DNA of 64,000 nucleotides from Emticicia agri (GTDB lineage Bacteria; Bacteroidota; Bacteroidia; Cytophagales; Spirosomataceae). Below the pieces are notes generated by a model. The model saw nothing but the letters and a program-made list of their open reading frames with translations, was not told the origin of the DNA and did no database searches. Where the stretch lies: positions 62,001 through 126,000 of the forward strand of contig NZ_SEWF01000002.1 in NCBI RefSeq assembly GCF_004168285.1. Direction: 5' to 3'. This document shows positions 25,831-34,919 of the stretch, in pieces. Every line of letters starts with the position of its first letter. Positions within the stretch are counted from its first letter, which is position 1. A program made the translations under genes and the position numbers.

Positions 25831-26460
25831 TTATTTCTTCAAGGCAATGTGTAAGCCTAAGCCTACCAATACTGCTCCTGAAATTTTATTCTGCCATTGC
25901 CAGAATTGCTGAAACTTGTTTAAACGGGCTACTATTTTGCTGAATAAAAGCGCAATCAATATATTTATTACTGTACCCGAAACATTGAACCAAAGCCCTA
26001 AAACTAATATCTGTGTAGTAATATTATCAGCCTGATTATCGACAAATTGAGGTAAAAATGCTAAAAAGAAAAGAGATACCTTTGGGTTCAATACATTGGT
26101 AATAGCCCCTTGACGCAAGGTTTTAAGCGATGAGTCTTTTTTTGCCTGATTCTGATTGACCAACATAGTTGAAGGCTTCTCTAAAAAACTTTTGATACCT
26201 ATGTAAATCAGATAGGCTGCTCCGGCATAGCGAATCAGATTGAATAAAAATTCTGACTGGCGGATAATAAGTGATAAACCTACTAATGAGGCAAAAATAT
26301 GTACAAAACAACCTACACCAATACCTAAAGCCGCAAAGATACCTGCTTTGGTGCCATAGCTCAGGCTTCGGGTAATAACAAAAAGCATATCATTGCCGGG
26401 AGTAATATTCAGCATCAGTGCCGCTAATGCAAATAGAAGAAAGTGCTGTAAATCGGGCAT
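25831..26460 (-). CDS. LysE/RhtB-family exporter
   Basis: 209 residues with five to six hydrophobic helices. The family signature is at the start: L-N-I-T-P-G-N-D-M-L-F-V-I-T-R-S, followed by G-T-K-A-G-I-F-A-A-L-G-I-G-V-G. The mid segment A-Y-L-I-Y-I-G-I-K-S-F and A-I-T-N-V-L-N-P-K-V-S-L-F-F-L-A-F-L-P-Q-F are conserved in RhtB proteins, which export amino acids such as homoserine or threonine. Single gene. Confidence 0.93.
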   Translation of the reverse strand: MPDLQHFLLFALAALMLNITPGNDMLFVITRSLSYGTKAGIFAALGIGVGCFVHIFASLVGLSLIIRQSEFLFNLIRYAGAAYLIYIGIKSFLEKPSTMLVNQNQAKKDSSLKTLRQGAITNVLNPKVSLFFLAFLPQFVDNQADNITTQILVLGLWFNVSGTVINILIALLFSKIVARLNKFQQFWQWQNKISGAVLVGLGLHIALKK

Positions 26461-26545
26461 AGTGGTTATAAGTTCAGGTTATTTAAACAAAATAGGGACA
26501 AAATATCTTTTGCCCCTATCCTTACCAAACTAAGTAACAAAATAT

Positions 26546-27532
26546 TTAAAATTCTTCATCAAGCGAGAATGACATTTGTTCTTTGCCCGACATCACACCT
26601 GCTTTCTGGTATTCGCCTACACGTTTTTCGAAGAAATTGGTTTTGCCTTGTAGCGAAATCATATCCATAAAATCGAAAGGATTGGCAGCGTTATACACTT
26701 TCTCTAATCCTAAGGATTCTAACAGGTGGTCGGCTACGAATTCGATATACTGGCACATCAATTCGGCGTTCATACCAATCAACGAAACTGGTAAAGCGTC
26801 GGTTACAAATTCTTTCTCAATACTAACCGCATCTTTCACCAGGTCATATACTTTTGCTGCTTCGTATTTATTCTTGATGTATTGCGTATATAGTAAACAG
26901 GCAAAGTCACGGTGTAAGCCTTCATCACGAGAAATCAACTCGTTAGAGAAGGTAAGACCTGGCATTAAACCACGTTTTTTCAACCAGAATATCGAACAGA
27001 ATGAACCCGAGAAGAAGATGCCTTCTACTACGGCAAAAGCTAAAAGACGGTCAATAAAGTTACCGTTATCAATCCAGCGCAAAGCCCAGTCTGCTTTTTT
27101 CTTTACACACGGAATGTGGTCAATAGCATTGAGCATTTTATCACGCTCTACAGGGTCTTTAATATAAGTATCGATGAGCAGCGAATAGGTTTCTGAGTGA
27201 ATGTTTTCCATCATAATCTGGAAACCATAGAAACATTTAGCTTCGGCAAATTGCACACGTGAAATAAAATTGACTGCGAGGTTTTCGTTGACGATACCAT
27301 CAGAAGCAGCAAAGAAAGCCAATACATGAGAGATAAAATGACGTTCTCCGTCAGTTAGTCCTTCCCAGTCTTTCAAATCCGGCGATAGATCAATTTCTTC
27401 AGCCGTCCAGAAAGACGCTTCATGTTTTTTATAAAATTGCCAGATATCGTTGTGTTTGATAGGAAAAAGGACAAATCGGGTTTTATCCTCAATAAGCAAG
27501 GGTTCTTCTGCTAATAATTGCTCGTCAGTCAT
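26546..27532 (-). CDS. nrdB: Class Ia ribonucleotide reductase, beta subunit
   Basis: 328 residues. It carries the diiron-tyrosyl radical cofactor that starts reduction of ribonucleoside diphosphates. Iron ligands and radical site line up in the expected order: D78, E109, H112, Y116 (E-N-I-H-S-E-T-Y), E170, E204 and H207 (R-D-E-G-L-H-R-D-F). The C-terminus F-S-L-D-E-E-F is the tail that docks in the alpha subunit. No nrdA is in the window, so the subunit genes are either separated or nrdA lies outside. Upstream is a MITE-like element. Confidence 0.95.
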   Translation of the reverse strand: MTDEQLLAEEPLLIEDKTRFVLFPIKHNDIWQFYKKHEASFWTAEEIDLSPDLKDWEGLTDGERHFISHVLAFFAASDGIVNENLAVNFISRVQFAEAKCFYGFQIMMENIHSETYSLLIDTYIKDPVERDKMLNAIDHIPCVKKKADWALRWIDNGNFIDRLLAFAVVEGIFFSGSFCSIFWLKKRGLMPGLTFSNELISRDEGLHRDFACLLYTQYIKNKYEAAKVYDLVKDAVSIEKEFVTDALPVSLIGMNAELMCQYIEFVADHLLESLGLEKVYNAANPFDFMDMISLQGKTNFFEKRVGEYQKAGVMSGKEQMSFSLDEEF

Positions 27533-27949
27533 ACTTTATATATTTTTAGGTTTAGCCAATCGTTTTCATGACAACTATGAAGTTGTTTAGGGTTTTCGTT
27601 TCTTTTTAAAAATAGGGGTGTTTTGAGCGAGCCAAATCAAATGATAAAAGCATAGCAGAGCTATGATTGAAATCATTTGATGCAGGCATAGCCAAAACAA
27701 CACATTTTTAAATGAAAGGAATAATCCTAAATAACTTCAATATCAAACTTACTTATTTTAACACCAGATTCCAACAATTGGTTTTAGAAATTTTCTAAAT
27801 AGTGGCTAAATTACTGATAATCAACTTGAATAAAGGCAAAGAAATTTTCCACACTAAAACCTTGTTTGATTGATAATATTTGGCGTAAATTTCACACAGA
27901 TTCCAGGCACAACTTTGTAAGTATTTCTTAACCACAAATCATTATCCTG
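27533..27949. other. Divergent gap holding a MITE-like element
   Basis: This 417-bp region between nrdB and the serine-hydrolase pseudogene has no gene. It contains the inverted-repeat element at 27579-27738; the rest is AT-rich and presumably carries both promoters. Confidence 0.65.
27579..27738. repeat. 160-bp MITE-like element C with long imperfect inverted repeats
   Basis: The two ends (27579-27632 and about 27684-27738) align as imperfect reverse complements over about 50 bp (GAAGTT-TTTAGG ends, TTTAAAAAT and GTTTTG blocks shared). The centre has a smaller palindrome CATAGC-aga-GCTATG (27651-27665) and a pair of CAAATGAT/ATCATTTG blocks. There is no coding capacity. Confidence 0.65.
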
Positions 27950-29099
27950 ATGTTTAAAAAAACAGTTGTTGCCCTGACGGCAATTACCTTTCTATTGTTC
28001 GGACTTTTATTTTTACAGCCTTTCGAGCATATCCGCAATTATCTTTCGTGGGGTAAACATTCTATTTTCGATTTCAGAACACACCCGACTCGTCTTATAG
28101 AAAACGGGAATGTTCCACAGCCCTGGGGTTTAGATTCAGCCTATAATAAAAAACAAATTCCTGAGGCACTATTAGCAGAAATTGATTCTAATAATACGCA
28201 TGCTTTTCTGGTAATACAGAATGGTAAATTGCTTTATGAACGCTACTGGGATGGTTATACCAAAGATAGTATCAGCGGTTCGTTTTCGGCAGCCAAGAGT
28301 ATCATCTCTATGCTGATTGGCATTGGGGTTAGTGAAGGTAGAATTAAATCTTTAGATGAACCTGTGGGCAACTACGTTCCGCATTTTTAAAGAGGGTAAT
28401 TTAACCAAAGTACGTATCAAAGATTTATTAACCATGAGTTCAGGCAGTAGCTACAAAGAATCTGACCAGAGTTACCAGAGCCTTTCGGCCAAACTCTATT
28501 ATGCCGACAATGCTGAATATGTAGTGAACCTGATGGAAGCCAAAGAAGCACCGGGTGTTGACTGGGAGTATAGAAGTGGCGACACGCAAGTATTGGGTTT
28601 AATCTTAGAAAAGGCTTTTGGTAAAAGTATTTCTGCCCTGACTTCAGCCTATTTTATGCAACCAATGGGTGCAGAACATGATGCTTTGTGGCTGCTCGAC
28701 GGTGAAAAAAAACATGAGAAGGCTTTTTGTTGTTTTAATGGAGTAGCTCATGATTACGCACGTTTTGGGGAACTGATGCTCACTAATGGAAAGTGGAAAG
28801 ACAAACAAATTGTGCCGGAAGATTATATGAAAGCCGCTTTGATGCCTGCAAGCTATCTGAAAGACCCGACAGAGGGAGGAAAGCCTGTAGATTATTACGG
28901 GTATCAGTTCTGGATTGTGAATCATAAGGGTATGGCTATCCCGTCAATGAATGGGCTGTTCGGGCAATATGTTTTTGCCATCAAAGAAAAGAATGCCATT
29001 ATTGTTCGTTTAGGCGAAACTAAGGTAGTAAAACCCATTCACCATTTTCAACCGGAAAACTATACGTATATTGATGCGGCGCTTGCTATATTAAAATGA
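27950..29099 (+). pseudogene. Serine hydrolase, class C beta-lactamase family, frameshifted
   Basis: Two overlapping frames encode one protein. The first (27950-28390) has an N-terminal hydrophobic signal/anchor and the catalytic S113-A-A-K116; the second (in frame from about 28389 to 29099) continues with K-E-G-N-L-T-K-V-R-I-K-D-L-L-T-M-S-S-G and the Y-R-S-G-D tyrosine motif. Removing one T from the T5 run at 28384-28388 joins them into a normal ~380-residue protein (V-P-H-F-K-E-G-N). Family members are periplasmic esterases or peptidases. Either the gene is broken by a 1-base expansion, or this is a sequencing error or a slippage site. Confidence 0.85.
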
Positions 29100-29180
29100 A
29101 AGTTTATTGCTCTTTATCATCAAAATTACTAACAAATGAAACGGTACACCATCTCTATGAAGGTATGTTCTCTTATATAA

Positions 29181-29249
29181 GCAGACTTAAGTCTGCGTTA
29201 CTTTATTAAAATAATCCTTTGTTATTTTAGCCACCGAATTAATTCGGTG
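29181..29249. repeat. Two perfect palindromes in an intergenic region
   Basis: 29181-29196 (GCAGACTT/AAGTCTGC) and 29232-29249 (CACCGAATT/AATTCGGTG) are each fully self-complementary. They lie between the frameshifted hydrolase and the M48 gene. Either could be a REP-type hairpin, an operator or part of a terminator. Confidence 0.5.
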
Positions 29250-29368
29250 AGCAACTTTGACAACATTTACATAGTTTTTCTGAAAAATTTATTACTTTTT
29301 CTAAACAATTGCTTCTAATTTTAGTAATAACAGCGTAGAACTGTACGCTTTATAAAATACGATAACCT

Positions 29369-30184
29369 ATGAGATCATCAGGATTTAAATTAAGACTTAT
29401 TATTGGCGTAATCATGGCAATTGTAGCTGCGATTAGTTATTATGGCAAAAATCAGGTAAACCCCCTTACAGGCGAAGAACAACACATTGCCTTAACACCC
29501 GAGCAGGAGGTAGCAATGGGTGTACAAAGTGCCCCGCAAATGGCACAAGAGTATGGAGGCGTATATCAGGACAACGAAGTACAACAGCAGGTAAAAGCAG
29601 TAGGTTATAAAATTGTGAATCAGTTGGAGACCGAAGCCAAATCGAAAGGGGTGCAGATTCCTTACCAGTTTGATTTTCATGTGTTGGCTGATAACCAGAC
29701 GGTAAATGCCTTCGCTTTGCCGGGAGGTCAGATTTTTATTACTGTAGCTTTGTTGCAACGTCTTAAAAGTGAAGCTCAACTGGCAGGTATATTAGGCCAT
29801 GAAGTAGGGCATGTCATCCACAGACACTCGGCAGAACAAATGGCTAAGTCAGATTTCTATCAGGGGCTTGTGGGAGCAGTAGCTACTGCTACTACAGACC
29901 CTTATTCGGGTATGGGTGCAGGACAGATTGCCCAGTATGTAGCCCAGATTCAGCAAATGAAATTCGGACGTGATGATGAATTGCAATCTGATGAATTTGG
30001 TGTAAAATACATGATTGAGGCAGGCTATAACCCAAACGCCATGATTGAGGTAATGAAGATTTTAGAAGAAGCAAGCGGGGGCGCAAGGCAGGAAGAATTT
30101 ATGAGTACCCACCCGAGCCCTGAAAACCGTATCAGCCAGATAAAAGAGCATATTGCCAAATATGGCGGTGGAAAATATGAGTAG
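29369..30184 (+). CDS. M48-family zinc metalloprotease
   Basis: 271 residues. One N-terminal hydrophobic helix (about 8-25) suggests a membrane anchor facing the periplasm. The zinc site is H144-E-V-G-H148, and the third ligand is probably E204 in D-E-L-Q-S-D-E-F-G. N-A-F-A-L-P-G-G (113-120) is the conserved strand before the active site. The size fits the soluble-domain LoiP/BepA-like group, peptidases that clear misfolded envelope proteins. A clear terminator follows. Confidence 0.92.
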   Translation: MRSSGFKLRLIIGVIMAIVAAISYYGKNQVNPLTGEEQHIALTPEQEVAMGVQSAPQMAQEYGGVYQDNEVQQQVKAVGYKIVNQLETEAKSKGVQIPYQFDFHVLADNQTVNAFALPGGQIFITVALLQRLKSEAQLAGILGHEVGHVIHRHSAEQMAKSDFYQGLVGAVATATTDPYSGMGAGQIAQYVAQIQQMKFGRDDELQSDEFGVKYMIEAGYNPNAMIEVMKILEEASGGARQEEFMSTHPSPENRISQIKEHIAKYGGGKYE

Positions 30185-30211
30185 TTATGGCATAGGTCAA
30201 TAAAGGAAAGG

Positions 30212-30240
30212 GGCAGTTTTGGAAAAGACTGCCTTTTTTT
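30212..30240 (+). terminator. Rho-independent terminator after the M48 gene
   Basis: GGCAGT (30212-30217) pairs with ACTGCC (30228-30233), followed by seven T. Confidence 0.85.
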
Positions 30241-30346
30241 GTATCCGTTTGCTTACAAAAAACTGTATCTTTGTATATAATATAGGATTAGGAAAGAAAT
30301 ATTTCCGGGAGTTTTACGTATTAATCCTGAAATCCTGTTTCACAAC

Positions 30347-30874
30347 ATGAACGTGCTTGACTTAATTTTTATCGTTATCCTTTTATACGGGGCTTATCGT
30401 GGCTATGTAAAAGGGCTGTTTATTGAAATCATCGGTGTAATAGCCTTTATTGTGGCTATTGTAGTCGGATTTAAGTTTTTGGGGTATGGTATGAATTTAC
30501 TTGCACCTACTATCGGCGAAAGTCTGGCGAATCGTTTTCTTCCTTATCTGAGTTTTTCTATCATCTTTTTTCCTACTATTTTTTTAATTAATAAATTAGG
30601 CTGGATGCTCCGCAGGGCTTTAAGATTTACTATTTTGGGTACCATTGATGGTTTTGCAGGGGCTATGGTGGGTGTCTTTACGTGGGTTTTTGGTATCAGT
30701 ACATTTTTATGGCTGATGAGTGCCATTGATATAGTATTACCTAAAAATCTTACCAAAGATTCTATTACCTATCCTGCCGTAACCAAAGTAGCACCTACGG
30801 TTATTTCTAAGGTTTCAGACTGGATACCTGCCGGGGGAAATCTCATCAGACAATTAACAGAACAAAGCAAATAG
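30347..30874 (+). CDS. CvpA-family membrane protein
   Basis: 175 residues with four hydrophobic helices. It starts M-N-V-L-D-L-I-F-I-V-I-L-L-Y-G-A-Y-R-G-Y-V-K-G-L, the CvpA signature (D-x3...G-x-x-R-G-x-x-x-G). In enterobacteria CvpA is needed for colicin V export and for envelope stress tolerance. The mechanosensitive channel gene follows after 4 bp, so the two form an operon of envelope proteins. A TATCTTTG box at 30266-30273 upstream fits a -7 element, but no well-spaced -33 element is visible. Confidence 0.88.
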   Translation: MNVLDLIFIVILLYGAYRGYVKGLFIEIIGVIAFIVAIVVGFKFLGYGMNLLAPTIGESLANRFLPYLSFSIIFFPTIFLINKLGWMLRRALRFTILGTIDGFAGAMVGVFTWVFGISTFLWLMSAIDIVLPKNLTKDSITYPAVTKVAPTVISKVSDWIPAGGNLIRQLTEQSK

Positions 30875-30878
30875 TTTT

Positions 30879-31250
30879 ATGGGTACTTATAAGCGGATTA
30901 AAACTTTTTTGATGCGGGGCAATATTCTGGATCTTGCCACAGGGGTAGTAATTGGTACTGCTTTTCAGAAAATTATTTCGGCTTTGATAGATAAAGTCTT
31001 TATGCCTTTTATTGGGGTGCTGATAGGAGGAATAGACTTAAAACACAGATATACAGAAGTATTGTCGGTAAAAATTGGCTGGGGAGAAGCCCTGCAAGCT
31101 ACTTTAGACTTCGTGATAGTAGGCACAATTCTTTATTTTTTTCTGAAAGCATTGGGGCAAAGTACCGAAGCCAAACCTCAGGTTGACGATTTATTAGTTG
31201 AGATACGAGACGAATTAAGAAAACTCAACGCCAACGCTACCAAAAAATAG
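30879..31250 (+). CDS. mscL: Large-conductance mechanosensitive channel
   Basis: 123 residues, slightly shorter than E. coli MscL. The N-terminal amphipathic helix and first membrane helix read F-L-M-R-G-N-I-L-D-L-A-T-G-V-V-I-G-T-A-F, the most conserved part of the family. A second helix at about residues 68-90 and a charged C-terminal helix follow. It forms a homopentameric inner-membrane pore that opens under high membrane tension to release solutes on hypo-osmotic shock. It is co-transcribed with the CvpA gene. Confidence 0.95.
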   Translation: MGTYKRIKTFLMRGNILDLATGVVIGTAFQKIISALIDKVFMPFIGVLIGGIDLKHRYTEVLSVKIGWGEALQATLDFVIVGTILYFFLKALGQSTEAKPQVDDLLVEIRDELRKLNANATKK

Positions 31251-31408
31251 ATTGCTATTACACTTTGCTACCTATTCGTCAATACCAATTATTGACGTAT
31301 TCCCTCCATTTACAAAACCGGAACCTCCATTATCAAATTCCGTCTTTCCAGGGGCTGATTTTCACTGCAACTTTGTAGTATCAATCAAACAAATATGTAT
31401 CAAACGCC

Positions 31409-32044
31409 ATGAAAACTTTAGTCTTTATTCTATTCACTCTTATGCTCACAGAAACCACATTTGCACAAACCGGTGCATGGAAAATTGAAGAGGGCAAATT
31501 GCCTAATGGAAAACCGTATACCGGTAATCTGAATATTAAAGCTGTAGGAAAAGCCTATGATGTAGATTGGGTTACCTCTGCAGGTAGCTACGGAGGCATT
31601 GGCCTTTTAGCTGACGGGAAATTATTTGTTGGCTATGGTGTTGGTGGAGGCGACTACGGAATTGTAGTCTATAAAGCTAACCCTGCTGAAAAAACTTTTG
31701 ACGGCATATGGACAGCCGGAAAGATGAATGGTGCTACCGGATTAGAGGTACTAAGCAAAAACAGCGAGGGAAATTTTGATGTAGTTGGTAAAAACCCTGA
31801 TGGTTCGGCTTATAAAGGAAAGTTGATGTTGCAGAAAACAGGCGACACTTATCAGGCACAATGGAATGTAGGCGGTGCTACGTATAATGGTGTAGGCTTC
31901 TTGTCTGGCGATTACCTGATTATTGGTTATGGCTTCGGACAAGCCTTCGGAACAGTAGAGTATCTCATTATCGGAGGCAAGGCACGTGGCCGCTGGGCTA
32001 TGGGTGGGGGTGCCAGTATGGGTACTGAAAACATTACCAGATAA
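31409..32044 (+). CDS. Secreted protein made of two similar Gly-rich halves, unknown function
   Basis: 211 residues with a signal peptide (T-L-V-F-I-L-F-T-L-M-L-T-E-T-T-F-A-Q). The mature part is an internal duplication. The first half (about 25-105) has G-K-P-Y-T-G-N-L-N-I followed by Y-G-G-I-G-L-L-A-D-G-K-L-F-V-G-Y-G. The second (about 120-200) has G-S-A-Y-K-G-K-L-M-L followed by Y-N-G-V-G-F-L-S-G-D-Y-L-I-I-G-Y-G. Each probably folds as a small beta-sandwich or barrel. No catalytic motif is visible. Confidence 0.7.
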   Translation: MKTLVFILFTLMLTETTFAQTGAWKIEEGKLPNGKPYTGNLNIKAVGKAYDVDWVTSAGSYGGIGLLADGKLFVGYGVGGGDYGIVVYKANPAEKTFDGIWTAGKMNGATGLEVLSKNSEGNFDVVGKNPDGSAYKGKLMLQKTGDTYQAQWNVGGATYNGVGFLSGDYLIIGYGFGQAFGTVEYLIIGGKARGRWAMGGGASMGTENITR

Positions 32045-32140
32045 GAAATTTAAACATTTATTATAATTAATTCGTTAATTTACGAAATCATCTATTGTTC
32101 AAAGAAACTAATCTTAAATTTCAAAAATATTATCTTAGAA

Positions 32141-32611
32141 ATGGAAAACTCTCAGAATATTTCTGCCAATGCTCATGACGTTCATTTCAACCGGGTTACC
32201 GAAATGGTTCATTGCTATGCCGAATCAGTTGGGCTTACCCGTGAGCAGGTATATAATCCTGAAAAAAATAACTGGCAATGGAAAAACGGTTCTGCCAATA
32301 TAGAAGTATGGATTCAGAAGTTGAATTTTGCCAACGGTTCACGCCGTGATTTCTTACGTGTATTCTGCCCTATAATGGATATACCTCTGGCTAATCCGAT
32401 GGCATTCTACCGCCGTTTGCTCGAACTGAACGATATTAAATTAGGTATTAAATTCACATTGGTTCCTAACTCTCCTAAAGTATGGGCAAGTTTTGAAAGA
32501 GACATCAAAGGCATTGATTACAACGAATTATCAACTTTTATTTCTGACTTTGAGTACTGGGCTGATAAATTAGATGATGAATTAAAAGCAGAATTTCCGG
32601 TTTTAAACTAA
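32141..32611 (+). CDS. YbjN-like/type III-chaperone-fold protein
   Basis: 156 residues with no signal peptide. The alternating beta strands and ending helix (F-I-S-D-F-E-Y-W-A-D-K-L-D-D-E-L) fit the YbjN or secretion-chaperone-like fold common in Bacteroidota as a small cytoplasmic protein of unknown role. It is a single gene with its own strong terminator, which suggests independent and possibly abundant expression. Confidence 0.65.
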   Translation: MENSQNISANAHDVHFNRVTEMVHCYAESVGLTREQVYNPEKNNWQWKNGSANIEVWIQKLNFANGSRRDFLRVFCPIMDIPLANPMAFYRRLLELNDIKLGIKFTLVPNSPKVWASFERDIKGIDYNELSTFISDFEYWADKLDDELKAEFPVLN

Positions 32612-32633
32612 CAGCTTGTTTATTTATATTGCC

Positions 32634-32667
32634 AAAAGCCATCAGGTTCATTTCTGATGGCTTTTTT
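32634..32667 (+). terminator. Rho-independent terminator after the YbjN-like gene
   Basis: AAAAGCCATCAG (32634-32645) pairs with CTGATGGCTTTT (32654-32665), 12 bp perfect, with an 8-nt loop and a T-run to 32667. Confidence 0.92.
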
Positions 32668-32702
32668 GTTTGGCAAACCTCCAAATCTTAAACCTGATGT
32701 TA

Positions 32703-32975
32703 TTACCTTCTGGTAGCACGGCGTCCGCCTCCACCAAGCCCAAAAATGCCTATGATAAAGCCTAACCAATAGAAAAAACCTGTATTATTTTCAGCATATA
32801 AACCGTATTCAGAAGTAAATAATTTACTAATCAGCGCAAATGGGAAAACAAGGCCATGAATAACTCCATAAAAGAAACCATGCTGATGCGCAGTGAATCC
32901 TGTTGGTGCACAAGATGAAAAGATGGTTACTACTAAAATGACTACTAACGGCAGTATGATTTTTGATTTTTTCAT
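32703..32975 (-). CDS. Small lipoprotein with one further membrane-like segment
   Basis: 90 residues. An N-terminal lipoprotein signal (L-V-V-T-I-F-S-S-C, cleavage before Cys) is followed by H-Q-H-G-F-F-Y-G-V-I-H-G and a hydrophobic segment, F-F-Y-W-L-G-F-I-I-G-I-F-G-L-G-G-G, before a basic tail. This small family recurs in Bacteroidota, with no known function that I can name. It is isolated between two terminators. Confidence 0.75.
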   Translation of the reverse strand: MKKSKIILPLVVILVVTIFSSCAPTGFTAHQHGFFYGVIHGLVFPFALISKLFTSEYGLYAENNTGFFYWLGFIIGIFGLGGGGRRATRR

Positions 32976-33305
32976 TGTATTAAAGGGTTATGGTGAAACT
33001 TTCTTTAATCTGCTACTAAACGTATAACTATGAAACAGGGGGGTATGGTTATTTAAATTCAATATTTTTTTGAAGAAGTAAGGCACGGATAATCAGATGT
33101 TTGGCTAAATTTTAATCAGTGAAGGAGTTGTAAGTCGGTGGGCTGGCCGTTATTAGAATAGCTGAGGCAATAAGAAATAGTTTTGCATCATGCCCAACAA
33201 GAAAAAAGCCCTCACAGAGGGCTTTTTTTCTGGAAAAACTATGATGAAACAATTCTACTTAATACTTTTTAAAATATTTTCAAATATAATGTTTTCTTCT
33301 TGAAA
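32976..33305. other. Gap between the small lipoprotein and the SusD gene
   Basis: No gene is credible here. The region holds the terminator of the SusC/SusD operon (33202-33229) and the presumed promoter of the small lipoprotein. Confidence 0.65.
33202..33229 (-). terminator. Terminator of the susCD-like operon
   Basis: AAAAAAGCCCTC (33202-33213) and GAGGGCTTTTTT (33217-33228) pair perfectly over 12 bp with a 3-nt loop, 77 bp beyond the stop of the SusD-like gene. The A- and T-runs make it work in either direction. Confidence 0.88.
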
Positions 33306-34901
33306 TTATTGCGCAATCCATAATTTTGTTGAGTTCAGATTCGTTCCGCCCGATGCTGCTTTAAAGTTGTCAGCATTGTAAGTGATTTCATCGTCAGGAT
33401 ACACAAAACGACTGTAGGTACCAAAGTTGCCTGTGTAATATTGCGTATTTGAAGTCGACATCGGTGTTTTGTTACCCGTTCTTCTTTTCAATGTCCAGGC
33501 ATCGAATGGTTGTCTGAACTGGTCAATCCATAATTGCGCATAAATCTGGTTCAATGCGGTAGCCGGGTCAGCTGAATAAGCTACTTTAGGGTTAGTTATT
33601 AAGGTATTTACCTCAGCATCAGTGGCTGTAGCAGATGTTGGTTTTGCTACTACCCACACCGGTGAGTTGAAAGCGATACTTTTCCACATATTCAATGATG
33701 CTTTAATACCTGCTTCATACTCGGCTTTAGCCATGGCAGCATTAGCAGCCACACCCATACCTCTGTTATATACTTCAGCTTTAATGAAACGTACTTGTGC
33801 TGCCGTTAAGATTGGCTCAGGAATTGTAGTTAAATCCTGGGCAAAATAGAGGTTTACCGGTGAGTAAAGGTTGCTGGCACCTTTATCAGTCCAGGCTGTA
33901 TAACGTTTTTTATCATAAGGTAAACCACCTTCCGTTGGCGTTACGCCTGAAATAGGGTTTTGCGGATAAGCCGACCATTCACCTGCATTGTTTGGCTCAT
34001 AGAAAATTCTGGCACGCAAATCAAAAATTCCACTACCATCTTTGTTGTCATTGGCCGACATCAGGTTCCACATAGTAGAGCCCATTCTTAAATAAGAATT
34101 AGCTGAAAATGACCACTCACGCCATTGTAAAGAAAGACCTAATTGCGCAGGCCAGATACCTACGTTGTCCGTATCAGCCAACAATGGTTTTGTTAAAGCC
34201 TCTGTGATATGCGTGGTAGCCAATGTTCTATCTTTATCGTAGATAGTGGCTGCAATGTATAGACGAAGGCTGTTGGCAAATTTAGTCCACATCGCCACAT
34301 CACCTTTGAAAAGCGTTTCGTAGTTGCCTAATGAAACCTGTGAGGCATCAGCTTTCAGGTTATCAACTGCCCATTTCAGATTAGTTAAAATGTCGGTATA
34401 TATTTCCTGTTGTGTATTGTATTTGGCTTTATATACTCCTGTGCCTTTGCTGGCTGCCAATGCTGCATAACCGGCCTCTTTATAAGGCATGGCACCAAAG
34501 TAATTGGTAGCTTTAAAACTCTTATAAGCCATAATGGTTTTCAACATGGCCGATATATTATTCATTGAAGCCGGGTTTTCACTTTTTTCAATGCGGTCTT
34601 CAATGATGCGTACGTTAGCCAGTGTATAGTAGTAGTTTTCCCACACGGCACCTTTGGCGTTATCGTAAGGGTATGAACCCGACGTGATAGCTGCCTGCTG
34701 TGTAATAGGGTAAATCCAGGCATTCATTACTGATTGCTCTCCGGCTGTTAATGGCAATGAGCTTACCACCGCATTAAACATCTCAGGAGTAGAAGCACTA
34801 CTGGGTTTGTCCCAGGGTGCATTGATTTCTTCAAAATCTTTCTTACATGATACCGAAGTAACAAGCAAGGCAACGATAGCTATTTTTGATAAATTTTTCA
34901 T
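33306..34901 (-). CDS. SusD/RagB-family nutrient-binding outer-membrane lipoprotein (SusD-like_2 type)
   Basis: 531 residues. Lipoprotein signal ends at V-T-S-V-S-C. The mature protein shows the helical SusD core: W-I-Y-P-I-T-Q-Q near the start, Y-K-S-F-K-A-T-N-Y-F-G-A-M-P-Y-K-E-A-G and a Y-x-D-I-L-T-N-L-K-W-A helix, and ends with the W-I-A-Q strand, as in the PF12771 subgroup. It binds glycan or peptide fragments at the surface and covers the SusC pore like a lid. It follows the SusC gene by 18 bp and is the second gene of the operon. It is the uptake half of the glycan locus. Confidence 0.93.
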   Translation of the reverse strand: MKNLSKIAIVALLVTSVSCKKDFEEINAPWDKPSSASTPEMFNAVVSSLPLTAGEQSVMNAWIYPITQQAAITSGSYPYDNAKGAVWENYYYTLANVRIIEDRIEKSENPASMNNISAMLKTIMAYKSFKATNYFGAMPYKEAGYAALAASKGTGVYKAKYNTQQEIYTDILTNLKWAVDNLKADASQVSLGNYETLFKGDVAMWTKFANSLRLYIAATIYDKDRTLATTHITEALTKPLLADTDNVGIWPAQLGLSLQWREWSFSANSYLRMGSTMWNLMSANDNKDGSGIFDLRARIFYEPNNAGEWSAYPQNPISGVTPTEGGLPYDKKRYTAWTDKGASNLYSPVNLYFAQDLTTIPEPILTAAQVRFIKAEVYNRGMGVAANAAMAKAEYEAGIKASLNMWKSIAFNSPVWVVAKPTSATATDAEVNTLITNPKVAYSADPATALNQIYAQLWIDQFRQPFDAWTLKRRTGNKTPMSTSNTQYYTGNFGTYSRFVYPDDEITYNADNFKAASGGTNLNSTKLWIAQ

Positions 34902-34919
34902 GATTCTGTGTTTAATAGA

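Noticed and set aside
29096-29209. 37-codon ORF overlapping the stop of the frameshifted hydrolase
   Set aside because: It runs through a perfect palindrome, has no recognisable features and overlaps the previous stop; probably chance.
33190-33303. 37-codon plus-strand ORF beginning M-P-N-K-K-K-A-L-T-E-G-F-F
   Set aside because: Its first third is the translation of the SusCD operon terminator hairpin, so it is an artefact.
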